Shown here in pieces: positions 15,034 to 21,354 of a stretch of 21,354 bases of DNA. Each line of letters starts with the position of its first letter. Within the stretch, counting starts at the first letter, position 1. Source of the DNA: Phil1 sp964612925 (lineage in GTDB: Bacteria > Bacillota > Clostridia > Christensenellales > CAG-138). The stretch covers positions 1-21,354 of the forward strand of contig CAZTFU010000027.1 of assembly GCA_964612925.1 (NCBI GenBank). The letters run 5' to 3'. The notes under the pieces are model-generated. The model was given only the letters and a program-made list of their open reading frames with translations. It was not told the origin of the DNA and searched no databases. Both the position numbers and the translations under genes were made by a program.

Positions 15034-16191
15034 ATGCTGCTTATAAAGAACGCACACATCAAAACCATGGTCGGAGAGGACATTGCAAACGGGCAAATTC
15101 TTTGCGATAACGGAAAGTTGCTTGCCGTGGGCGTGAATGTTGACGCTCCGTCCGATGCGCAGGTGATAGATGCCGAGGGTCGCCTTGTTACACCCGGAAT
15201 AGTTGAGGCTCACTGCCATACGGGTGATTCCGCACGCGCAATAGGCTCATCCGCAGACCATAACGAAAGGACGGACCCGCTTACGCCGCAGCTTAGAATA
15301 ATGGATTCATTCAACCCGTATGACCCTCAGCTTAGGCGGGCGATAAAGGCAGGCGTTACGAGCGGCGTTACCGCACCGGGCAGTGCGAACATAATAGGCG
15401 GCACGGCGATGGCGGTAAAATTCGTTGGCAGGCGGGTTGAGGATATGATAATAAAGGAACCTGCGGCCATGAAGATAGCATTCGGCGAAAACGCAAAGCG
15501 CGTATACGGTTCGGAACTGAAAAAATCCCCCGTAACACGCATGGCCATTGCCGCAATGCTGCGTGAGATCCTTTACAAGGCCAAATATTATATGGAAGCA
15601 AAGGAAGCCGGCAAGGAACCCGCATTCGACATGAAGCTTGAAGCACTTATTCCCGTGCTTAAACGCGAAATACCCCTGAAGGCCCATGCGCACCGCGCGG
15701 ATGACATATTCACGGCGATACGTATTGCGAAGGAATTCAATCTGCGCATGACGCTTGACCATTGCTCCGAGGGTGCAAAGATAGCCGATATCCTTGCAAA
15801 GGAAGGTTATCCCGCATTCGTGGGGCCGAATTCGGGCGGAACTCCGACTAAGACAGAAGTTGCTGAAAAACGCTTTGACACACCTGCGATTCTGCAAAAG
15901 GCGGGCGTGCCGTTTGCAATAATAACGGATGACCCCGTTATAACGATAGAGGCGTTGCCGCTTAGCGCGGGACTTGCCGTGCGCCACGGTTTGAGCGAGG
16001 AGGAAGCATGGAAGGCCATAACCATATATGCCGCAACATATACTGATATTGCGGACAGGGTGGGCAGCCTTGAGGTCGGCAAGGATGCAGACATAGTCAT
16101 ATGGAACGGCAACCCGCTCAGAGACGTGCAGGCAACGGTGTACAAAACAATAGTTGACGGAAACGTTGTGTATACCGAGGGCGAAGAATAA
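15034..16191 (+). CDS. Imidazolonepropionase-like amidohydrolase
   Basis: Metal-dependent amidohydrolase of 385 residues, close to the imidazolonepropionase-related group (COG1228-like) whose substrates are mostly unknown. The beta-sandwich N-terminus (MLLIKNAHIKTMVGEDIANG) and GRLVTPGIVEAHCHTGDS give the metal pair His60 and His62. Other family blocks are GSANIIGGTAMAVK, EPAAMKIAFGENAKRVYG, LKAHAHRADDI, TLDHCSEGAKI and the barrel-end aspartate in ITDDPV. The C-terminus GSLEVGKDADIVIWNGNP is standard. AAAGGGG precedes the ATG. It follows iadA by 42 bases without a terminator and is the last gene before a strong one. By position it probably acts on a product or relative of the imported peptides, for example a cyclic imide or N-acyl compound; this is conjecture. 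Confidence 0.9.
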   Translation: MLLIKNAHIKTMVGEDIANGQILCDNGKLLAVGVNVDAPSDAQVIDAEGRLVTPGIVEAHCHTGDSARAIGSSADHNERTDPLTPQLRIMDSFNPYDPQLRRAIKAGVTSGVTAPGSANIIGGTAMAVKFVGRRVEDMIIKEPAAMKIAFGENAKRVYGSELKKSPVTRMAIAAMLREILYKAKYYMEAKEAGKEPAFDMKLEALIPVLKREIPLKAHAHRADDIFTAIRIAKEFNLRMTLDHCSEGAKIADILAKEGYPAFVGPNSGGTPTKTEVAEKRFDTPAILQKAGVPFAIITDDPVITIEALPLSAGLAVRHGLSEEEAWKAITIYAATYTDIADRVGSLEVGKDADIVIWNGNPLRDVQATVYKTIVDGNVVYTEGEE

Positions 16192-16199
16192 AACGTGAA

Positions 16200-16225
16200 G
16201 GGAGGGCTAAGACCCTCCCCATTTT
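16200..16225 (+). terminator. Terminator of the transporter/hydrolase operon
   Basis: GGGAGGG (16200-16206) pairs with CCCTCCC (16213-16219) across a 6-base loop and is followed by CATTTTCC. It begins 8 bases after the amidohydrolase stop codon. Confidence 0.8.
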
Positions 16226-16245
16226 CCTCGCCTTATTCTGCCCCC

Positions 16246-16273
16246 TTGATTTTTTTAAGTTATATGCTACAAT
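16246..16273 (+). promoter_or_regulatory. Candidate sigma-A promoter of the ferredoxin gene
   Basis: TTGATT (16246-16251), a 16-base spacer and TACAAT (16268-16273) lie 33 bases upstream of the ferredoxin ATG, just after the preceding operon's terminator. Confidence 0.6.
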
Positions 16274-16306
16274 ATATGAAGATTAATGATTATGGAGGTA
16301 TTCCCC

Positions 16307-16477
16307 ATGGCTTACAAGATAACTGATGCATGCATTTCCTGCGGCGCCTGTGCCGATGCTTGCCCCGTTGGAGCAATCACCCAGGGCGACGATAAGTATC
16401 AGATCAATCCCGACGTGTGCGTTGAGTGCGGCGCATGCGAAGGCAGCTGCCCCGTTGGCGCTCCTCAGCAGGACTGA
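16307..16477 (+). CDS. 2[4Fe-4S] ferredoxin, clostridial type
   Basis: Small cytoplasmic electron carrier of 56 residues, the usual length of clostridial ferredoxins. Two cluster motifs are visible: CISCGACADACP (residues 9-20) and CVECGACEGSCP (residues 38-49). Each is CxxCxxCxxxCP and binds a [4Fe-4S] cluster jointly with the other. It would accept electrons from pyruvate:ferredoxin oxidoreductase or hydrogenase-type enzymes in an anaerobe. The start has GGAGG 8 bases upstream; an ATG 7 codons earlier has no ribosome site. It is a single-gene unit between its own promoter and terminator, as is common for a highly expressed ferredoxin. Confidence 0.96.
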   Translation: MAYKITDACISCGACADACPVGAITQGDDKYQINPDVCVECGACEGSCPVGAPQQD

Positions 16478-16499
16478 TTAAAAACCTTTAAGCGAGGAT

Positions 16500-16532
16500 A
16501 GACCCTTCCAATGAAAAAAGGGAGGGTCTTTT
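16500..16532 (+). terminator. Terminator of the ferredoxin gene
   Basis: AGACCCTTCC (16500-16509) pairs with GGGAGGGTCT (16520-16529), giving 10 pairs with one wobble and a 10-base A-rich loop, followed by a T-run (TTT, then CT). Confidence 0.85.
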
Positions 16533-16588
16533 CTGTACCTGATGTGCGGCAAAGCAAGGCCGTATGAGTCAAGAACTACATATTATAT

Positions 16589-17464
16589 ATGGAAACAAAA
16601 GCCTTTAACGGAAACAAAAAATATATCGGCATATTGCTGATGCTTGCCTGTGCGCTGCTTTGGAGCGCGAATGGTCTTTGTATAAAGCTTACACCGTGGA
16701 ACTCCATGGTGCTTGCGGGCTGGCGCGGCTTTGCGGGTGCGATAACGCTGTTTATTGCGATGAAGCTGCTTAAAATGAAGATTAGCATAAACGTGCGCAC
16801 GGTGCTTATAGGCATATGCGTGTGTGCAACGGGCTTTCTTTATATAATAGCCAATCGATTGACCACTGCGGCCAATGCAATAGTGCTGCAATACACATCC
16901 CCGGTGTGGCTTGTTGTGCTGAGCATGGTATTTTTTAAGAAAAGGTACAGGTGGCTTGACTATGCGGCGGCATTGCTTACGGTCGGCGGCATTGCGCTTT
17001 TCTTCATGGATCAGCTTGGCCTTGGCGGTGCGCTCGGCAACATCATTGCGGTGATAGACGGGTGCAGCCTTGGCGCGGCATATTTGCTGATGGGCGAAAG
17101 CGAGGGCGGCAACCGCCTTTCGGGTACGCTTGTCGGCCTTGTGCTTATGGCGATAGTCGGCATACCGTTCACGGCCGTTTATCCGCCCGATGTAACGGTG
17201 ACATCCGCGGTAATGGTGGCGGTAATGGGCATATTCATGCTGGGACTTCCGTATGCACTCTACAGTGTGGCAATAAACTATTGTCCGCCGCTCGGGTGTG
17301 TGCTGATAAGCTCTATAGAAATCGTGCTGAATCCCGTGTGGGTATGGCTCGGCACGGGCGAAATGCCTGATACATTCGCACTTATAGGCAGTGCGGTGAT
17401 ACTTATAACGGTTACGCTTTGGTGTGCACTCGGCGGTGCACAGGAAAAGAAGATAAAAGCCTAA
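16589..17464 (+). CDS. EamA-family (DMT superfamily) membrane transporter
   Basis: Predicted small-molecule exporter or importer of 291 residues. It has about ten membrane helices arranged as two EamA repeats (about 10-138 and 148-285). Typical features are the first helix LLMLACALLWSANGLCIKL, WRGFAGAITLF at the second helix, and the sequence AIVLQYTSPVWLVVLSMVFF closing the first repeat, mirrored by LGCVLISSIEIVLNPVWVWL in the second. Substrates of this family are diverse (amino acids, nucleobases, metabolites) and cannot be predicted here. The ATG is the only possible start: a stop lies 8 codons upstream and no other start codon intervenes, yet there is no clear ribosome site, only A/T-rich sequence. 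Translation is therefore probably weak. It lies 57 bases after the ferredoxin terminator with no convincing promoter. Confidence 0.9.
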   Translation: METKAFNGNKKYIGILLMLACALLWSANGLCIKLTPWNSMVLAGWRGFAGAITLFIAMKLLKMKISINVRTVLIGICVCATGFLYIIANRLTTAANAIVLQYTSPVWLVVLSMVFFKKRYRWLDYAAALLTVGGIALFFMDQLGLGGALGNIIAVIDGCSLGAAYLLMGESEGGNRLSGTLVGLVLMAIVGIPFTAVYPPDVTVTSAVMVAVMGIFMLGLPYALYSVAINYCPPLGCVLISSIEIVLNPVWVWLGTGEMPDTFALIGSAVILITVTLWCALGGAQEKKIKA

Positions 17465-17539
17465 ATTGCGTCAATACCCGTTCGCGTGCGGAAAGCGGGC
17501 GGAGTATATATAAATCTTATTAAGAAAGGTTGTGTTATT

Positions 17540-18877
17540 TTGAAACTCACAGGCAAAAGCCTGCGAAGGGATTTTGCGCGGTTTGTATCCGCTACTACCG
17601 CGTCACTGATGGTATTCTGCTTATACTCCGTTGTGGACGGACTTATGGTCGCACACGGCGTTGGCGAATACGCTATGAGCGCAGTAAACCTTGCGCTTCC
17701 GTTTACCAATATGCTGTTTGCCATTGCGGTCACGTTCGCGGTGGGCACAAGCACGATAATCGCAATTCATATTGCGCAGAAGAAAAACCGTGAAGCGGAT
17801 GAGCTGCTTTCGCAAAACCTTGTCGTGCTTACGGTAATAGGTGCCGTTATAACGGCCGCCGTCATGATATTCACGGAGCCCGTTGCGCGGCTTCTCGGTG
17901 CAAACGAGATAACCCTTGAATATACCGTTGACTATCTTAGAGGCCTTGCACCGTTCAGCATCTTCTTCCTTTTATCCTATAATCTTGAGATACTTATAAA
18001 GACGGACGGCTTCCCTCAGGTGGCATTGATAACGGTCATAATAGGGTGCTTGTCGCATTGCGTAATGGATTGCATTACTATTTTCGGCTTAAAAATGGGC
18101 ACATACGGCGCGGGTTTGGCCACGGGAACATCGCAGGCCATAACAAGCATAATATATATAATCCACTTCTTGGGCAAAAAGTGTACGTTCAAAATAAGAA
18201 AATTCCGTTTTGACCCGCATATTTACAAGCGCCTTATACCCATCGGCTTTGCGGATGGCGTAACGGAACTGTGTACGGGCATAATGATGTTTCTCTTCAA
18301 CCGCACGCTTATGCGCTACATCGGCAACGACGGCCTTGTTACATACACCATAATAGCATATGTAAACACGGTTGTAATAAATTTGATGATGGGCGTATCG
18401 CAGGGATCTCAGCCATTGCTCAGCTTTTACTATGGTGAGGGCAACGGCGAAAAATGCAAAACACTGCTTAAATACGGTGTGCGTACCGTAATGGCAATGG
18501 CGGCGGTGGTATTTGCATCAACATATATTTTTGCGGAAGAAATAGTTTACATATTCTTGAAAGATGTTGACGAGGGACTTATCGCATACAGCGTAGGCGC
18601 ATTCAGAACATATAGCTTTGCATATATCTTGCTTGGCTTCAATGTGCTTATAGGCGGGTTCATGACCGCGCTTGAAAGGCCGAAACAGGCAATTTCCATA
18701 TCGATAGGTCGCGGCCTTGTGCTGCAAAGCATATGCCTTTTGGCACTTGCGGCAGTGTTCGGTGCTGACGGCATATGGTATACCCCGATTTTATCGGAAG
18801 CTATGTGCCTTGTGATGTCGATAGTATTCCTTGCACGCTATATTAAGGGCGGCTTTATGATGAAGGCGGCAAAATAA
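17540..18877 (+). CDS. MATE-family multidrug/toxin efflux transporter
   Basis: Predicted proton- or sodium-coupled exporter of 445 residues with about 12 membrane helices in two MatE domains (about 10-170 and 230-400). Family marks include SLMVFCLYSVVDGLMVAHGV in the first helix, TFAVGTSTIIAIHIAQKK, the mid-protein AGLATGTSQAITSIIYIIHF, and MMGVSQGSQPLLSFYYGEGN at the second domain. It is close to the MepA-like/Bacillota MATE branch. I chose the TTG at 17540 as start: AAGAAAGG lies 10 bases upstream and the protein then begins like other MATE proteins. A GTG 18 codons earlier has no ribosome site. It follows the EamA gene by 75 bases in the same direction and ends at a terminator. The substrate is unknown. 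Confidence 0.92.
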   Translation: MKLTGKSLRRDFARFVSATTASLMVFCLYSVVDGLMVAHGVGEYAMSAVNLALPFTNMLFAIAVTFAVGTSTIIAIHIAQKKNREADELLSQNLVVLTVIGAVITAAVMIFTEPVARLLGANEITLEYTVDYLRGLAPFSIFFLLSYNLEILIKTDGFPQVALITVIIGCLSHCVMDCITIFGLKMGTYGAGLATGTSQAITSIIYIIHFLGKKCTFKIRKFRFDPHIYKRLIPIGFADGVTELCTGIMMFLFNRTLMRYIGNDGLVTYTIIAYVNTVVINLMMGVSQGSQPLLSFYYGEGNGEKCKTLLKYGVRTVMAMAAVVFASTYIFAEEIVYIFLKDVDEGLIAYSVGAFRTYSFAYILLGFNVLIGGFMTALERPKQAISISIGRGLVLQSICLLALAAVFGADGIWYTPILSEAMCLVMSIVFLARYIKGGFMMKAAK

Positions 18878-18910
18878 CGGCCCCGATAACTCAGGATTAA
18901 AACACATATA

Positions 18911-18936
18911 CCCCGATCACCGCAGGTCGGGGTTTT
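18911..18936 (+). terminator. Terminator of the MATE gene
   Basis: CCCCGA (18911-18916) pairs with TCGGGG (18927-18932) across a 10-base loop, followed immediately by TTTT. It lies 34 bases after the MATE stop codon. Confidence 0.8.
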
Positions 18937-18960
18937 AATGTAGCCTTATGTGCTTTTATG

Positions 18961-18989
18961 TTGACTTGAGCGGGAAAATGCGTTATCCT
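18961..18989 (+). promoter_or_regulatory. Sigma-A promoter of yqeC-yqeB
   Basis: TTGACT (18961-18966), a 17-base spacer and TATCCT (18984-18989). The -10 lies 35 bases before the yqeC ATG, downstream of the MATE terminator. Confidence 0.65.
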
Positions 18990-19024
18990 CGTATAAACAT
19001 AACGTGTACGGAGGGCGTAGTAAA

Positions 19025-19690
19025 ATGCTCTTGGCGGAATTACTGAATATACAAAGAGGCGTTACGGCTATAATCGGCGGCGGCGGGAAAACCACGCTTA
19101 TGTATACCCTTGCGAAGGAGCTTGAAAGGGAAAACCGCGTTATAGTAACCACCACAACACATATACTTGCGCCCGAGCATATGAGGGTGTTGCTTTCGCC
19201 GTCATTGGAAGAGGTAAAGAAAAGCGTGAACATCGGGCAGAGCGTGTGCATAGGCACCGCGGAAGGGGCAAAGCTTGCCGCAAGCGGGATAGATGAGAAG
19301 CTTTTGGAGAATATAGCCGATTATGTTTTAATAGAAGCGGACGGTTCCAAGCACCTGCCGCTGAAGGCGCATGATTCACATGAACCCGTAATACCGCCGT
19401 GCGCCCAAGATGTGATACTCGTGATGGGGATGAGCGCACTTGGCAAAAGCGTAAGCGAAAGCGTACACAGAAAGCATGTGTTCTGTGACATTTGCGGATG
19501 CGGCGAAACGGACACGGTAACGGCGAATTTGGCGGCGCAGCTAATAAATGCGGAAGCGTTGCACACGAAGGTATTTTTGAACCAAACGGATAGGGTTGAC
19601 TCGGAAACGGTGCGGGAGCTTGCACGGCTTATAAAAACGCCCGTATACGGCGGGTCACTCATGAAAGGGGAATGGACATGCTTGTGCTGA
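19025..19690 (+). CDS. yqeC: YqeC, putative selenium-dependent hydroxylase accessory protein
   Basis: P-loop protein of 221 residues belonging to the YqeC family. This family co-occurs with SelD and selenium-dependent molybdenum hydroxylases (such as xanthine dehydrogenase) that lack selenocysteine but need labile selenium. The phosphate loop IIGGGGKTT is at residues 16-24, then VIVTTTTHI, and LIEADGSKHLPLKAHDSHEP is the family signature. The exact reaction is not known. The ATG at 19025 has GGAGGG 9 bases upstream; an in-frame start 7 codons earlier has none. Its end overlaps the start of yqeB, so the two are coupled. Neither a molybdenum hydroxylase nor selD lies within this window. Confidence 0.9.
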   Translation: MLLAELLNIQRGVTAIIGGGGKTTLMYTLAKELERENRVIVTTTTHILAPEHMRVLLSPSLEEVKKSVNIGQSVCIGTAEGAKLAASGIDEKLLENIADYVLIEADGSKHLPLKAHDSHEPVIPPCAQDVILVMGMSALGKSVSESVHRKHVFCDICGCGETDTVTANLAAQLINAEALHTKVFLNQTDRVDSETVRELARLIKTPVYGGSLMKGEWTCLC

Positions 19691-20472
19691 TAAAAGGTGC
19701 GGGTGATATTGCAAGCGGCGTTGCATTGCGGCTTTACAGGTGCGGATTCGATGTGGCAATGACGGATACACAGCATCCTACCGCCATACGGCGCACGGTG
19801 TGCTTTAGCGAGGCGATAAGGCTTGGCAAAACGAGCGTGGAGGGCATAACGGCGGAACGCGCCGAAAATGCAGATGATGCAATGCGCATACTCAAAAACG
19901 GAAATATACCCGTGCTTGCGGATGAAAATTGCAACTGCCGTGCGGAATTGAAGCCGCAAGTTGTTGTGGATGCGATAATTGCAAAGAAGAACATAAATAC
20001 AAGCATTGACGATGCACCAATAGTTATAGCATTGGGGCCGGGGTTCAGTGCGGGCACGGATTGCCATGCCGTAATCGAAACCATGCGCGGTCATGACCTT
20101 GGACGGGTGATAATGCACGGCTGTGCAAAGCCCAATACGGGTGTGCCCGGAATAATAGGCGGCGCGGGTAGCGAAAGAGTATTGCGCGCACCGTGCGACG
20201 GCATATTCGAACCGCTGCGCAACATAGGTGATATTGTTGAAAAAGATGATGTTATTGCCCACATTAACGGCATGGAAATGAAAACGAGCATAGCAGGCGT
20301 GTTGCGCGGACTGTTGCCGCAGGGTACTCACGTTCACAAGGGCATGAAAAGCGGCGATGTTGACCCGCGCCCCGTAAAGGAGCACTGCTACACCGCATCG
20401 GATAAGGCCATGGCCATAGCGGGCGGCGTGCTGGAAGCCATACTCGCGTTAAGCAGTATTATTTCGAAATAA
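19678..20472 (+). CDS. yqeB: YqeB, selenium-dependent molybdenum hydroxylase system protein
   Basis: Protein of 264 residues from the YqeB (EF2563-like) family, the regular partner of YqeC in selenium-dependent molybdenum hydroxylase maturation. The Rossmann-like N-terminus LVLIKGAGDIASGVALRLYR resembles XdhC-type proteins. Other marks are VVVDAIIAKKN, ALGPGFSAGTDCHAVIETMR and a C-terminal lipoyl-like segment with APCDGIFEPLRNIGDIVEKD. It probably helps load selenium or process the molybdenum cofactor; this is the family assignment, not shown here. I chose the ATG at 19678 because GAAAGGGG lies 7 bases upstream; an ATG two codons earlier is too close to it. Its last 14 bases overlap the convergent murI in a palindrome. 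Confidence 0.9.
   Translation: MLVLIKGAGDIASGVALRLYRCGFDVAMTDTQHPTAIRRTVCFSEAIRLGKTSVEGITAERAENADDAMRILKNGNIPVLADENCNCRAELKPQVVVDAIIAKKNINTSIDDAPIVIALGPGFSAGTDCHAVIETMRGHDLGRVIMHGCAKPNTGVPGIIGGAGSERVLRAPCDGIFEPLRNIGDIVEKDDVIAHINGMEMKTSIAGVLRGLLPQGTHVHKGMKSGDVDPRPVKEHCYTASDKAMAIAGGVLEAILALSSIISK
20459..20472. other. Perfect 14-bp palindrome shared by two convergent stop regions
   Basis: TTATTTCGAAATAA equals its own reverse complement. Read on the plus strand it ends yqeB, and on the minus strand it ends murI. Because it is palindromic, both proteins finish with Ile-Ser-Lys-stop. No T-run terminator for either gene is present at the junction. Confidence 0.95.
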
Positions 20473-21232
20473 GCGAACGGAATATGGGCTCAAGACGACT
20501 GCGTTCACCGCTTGTGCGATAGTCTATGCTTGCATTGCCCTGTGTGTTTTCGATACCGTTGTTTTTAAGTATGCGCCCAAGCTGGCGCACGGTTGCGGCG
20601 TTACCGTCATAAAGAACGGCATTGCCCGCAAAATGTAACTTTGCGTAGCGCGAAAAGGCTTCTTTTATAAAAACATAATGCGTACAGCCCAAAACAATGG
20701 CATCTATTTTTTCACCCTCAAGAAAAGATAAATGACGAATGAGCACATCGTCGAAAGCATCGGCGGCAAAATGACCCGACTCAATAAGCTCAACAAGCCC
20801 GGGACACGCAACGCTTATTACCCTGTTCGGTTTTTCCATGTTGGAGACAAGTCGCCTGTAGCGCGGCAGACTTGCCGTGGCGGCGGTGGCAAGCATAAGC
20901 ACCTTGCCTGAACCCGCCGACTGACAGGCGGGCTTTATGGCAGGCTCCATGCTGACTATTGGCAGTGTGAATTCGCGGCGGAGTGAATCTATGCATGTAG
21001 CGGTGGCCGTATTACATGCGATGACTATGGCCTTTACACCGCTTGAAATAAGCGCAGCAACGCTTTTTTGCGTTAAACGGGCAATTTCGGAATAGGTTTT
21101 GTCCCCATAGGGGGCGTTGGCGTCATCACCGTAATAAATATAGTTTTCGTTTGGCAACATGCGCACCGCCTCACGCAGTACACTTGCGCCGCCAAGACCA
21201 CTGTCGAAGAAACCGATCGGACGAGTATCCAA
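20459..21232 (-). CDS. murI: Glutamate racemase
   Basis: Cofactor-independent racemase that makes D-glutamate for peptidoglycan; cytoplasmic; 257 residues, the normal length. The two catalytic cysteines are Cys73 (ACNTATA) and Cys183 (LGCTHY). The N-terminal RPIGFFDSGLGG (with Asp10) and YYGDDANAPYGDK are family blocks. I chose the TTG at 21232 as start: AAAGGCGGTGAT, nearly a full match to the anti-Shine-Dalgarno complement, lies so that GGCGG is 8 bases upstream. A GTG three codons earlier lies inside that ribosome site. It has a promoter upstream, stands divergent to an unseen plus-strand gene, and overlaps yqeB by 14 bases at its 3' end. Confidence 0.95.
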   Translation of the reverse strand: MDTRPIGFFDSGLGGASVLREAVRMLPNENYIYYGDDANAPYGDKTYSEIARLTQKSVAALISSGVKAIVIACNTATATCIDSLRREFTLPIVSMEPAIKPACQSAGSGKVLMLATAATASLPRYRRLVSNMEKPNRVISVACPGLVELIESGHFAADAFDDVLIRHLSFLEGEKIDAIVLGCTHYVFIKEAFSRYAKLHFAGNAVLYDGNAATVRQLGRILKNNGIENTQGNASIDYRTSGERSRLEPIFRSLISK

Positions 21233-21268
21233 TAAAATCACCGCCTTTCAGAGGGCCTTATACTAATT

Positions 21269-21298
21269 ATTATACGCGCGACGGGACTTTTTCGGCAA
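21269..21298 (-). promoter_or_regulatory. Sigma-A promoter of murI
   Basis: On the minus strand, TTGCCG (21293-21298), an 18-base spacer and a perfect TATAAT (21269-21274), with the -10 about 36 bases upstream of the TTG start. Confidence 0.65.
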
Positions 21299-21335
21299 CC
21301 TCCAAAAATAATTTCAAAAAAAGGGAAAAAGGTAG

Positions 21336-21341
21336 TTGACA
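21336..21341 (+). promoter_or_regulatory. Perfect -35 element of a promoter truncated by the window edge
   Basis: TTGACA is 13 bases from the end of the window, so the -10 would lie outside. It is oriented divergently from murI and suggests another plus-strand gene just beyond. Confidence 0.4.
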
Positions 21342-21354
21342 AAGGGGAGGGGAG

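Noticed and set aside
17486..17539. GTG start at 17486 for the MATE gene
   Set aside because: No ribosome site, and it adds residues not expected before the first MATE helix; TTG at 17540 has AAGAAAGG.
19321..20385. 354-codon minus-strand frame opposite yqeC/yqeB
   Set aside because: Both plus-strand genes have family signatures and ribosome sites; the opposite frame is rich in His, Tyr, Cys and Arg, as expected of a shadow.
21233..21241. GTG start at 21241 for murI
   Set aside because: That codon lies within the ribosome-binding sequence itself; TTG at 21232 is ideally spaced.
1..21354. Signs of a mobile element, prophage or defence island
   Set aside because: No transposase, integrase, phage, restriction or terminal-repeat sequences were seen; gene content is metabolic and surface-related.

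Overview
The window looks like chromosomal DNA from a Gram-positive anaerobe of the Clostridia (Bacillota), probably a gut or rumen commensal. The grounds are the gene content: a BspA-type leucine-rich-repeat surface protein ending in a dockerin, a small clostridial 2[4Fe-4S] ferredoxin, a Gram-positive-type Opp transporter, and the YqeB/YqeC pair of selenium-dependent molybdenum hydroxylase systems. Strong GGAGG-type ribosome sites, TTG starts and heavy use of ATA for isoleucine fit this, but the genus cannot be told. I saw no rRNA, tRNA, insertion sequence, phage gene or CRISPR array. Coding density is high, and no gap exceeds about 170 bases.

Region 1 (15-6714, minus strand) holds a large secreted LRR/dockerin protein, a MurR/RpiR-family regulator with a SIS domain, and a small DUF3899-like membrane protein. 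The LRR gene contains a nested duplication: units of about 171 residues form pairs, and the pair is repeated at exactly 1029 bp.

Region 2 (6848-16191, plus strand) is the centrepiece. A complete oligopeptide ABC transporter (lipoprotein binding protein, two permeases, two ATPases) is followed without a terminator by three metal-dependent hydrolases: an AstE/AspA-family deacylase or carboxypeptidase-like enzyme, an isoaspartyl dipeptidase (IadA) with all its metal ligands, and an imidazolonepropionase-like amidohydrolase. The simplest reading is an uptake-and-degradation pathway for isoaspartyl (beta-aspartyl) and perhaps N-acylated peptides. A strong hairpin with a short T-run separates the binding-protein gene from the permeases and may set their relative expression. 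A terminator follows the last hydrolase.

Region 3 (16246-18936, plus strand) carries a single-gene ferredoxin unit with its own promoter and terminator, then an EamA-family (DMT) transporter and a MATE-family efflux protein that starts at TTG.

Region 4 (18961-21354) carries yqeC-yqeB from a clear promoter, convergent with glutamate racemase murI. The two genes share their last 14 bp, a perfect palindrome that encodes Ile-Ser-Lys-stop on both strands. The window ends at a -35 element for a further gene on the plus strand.
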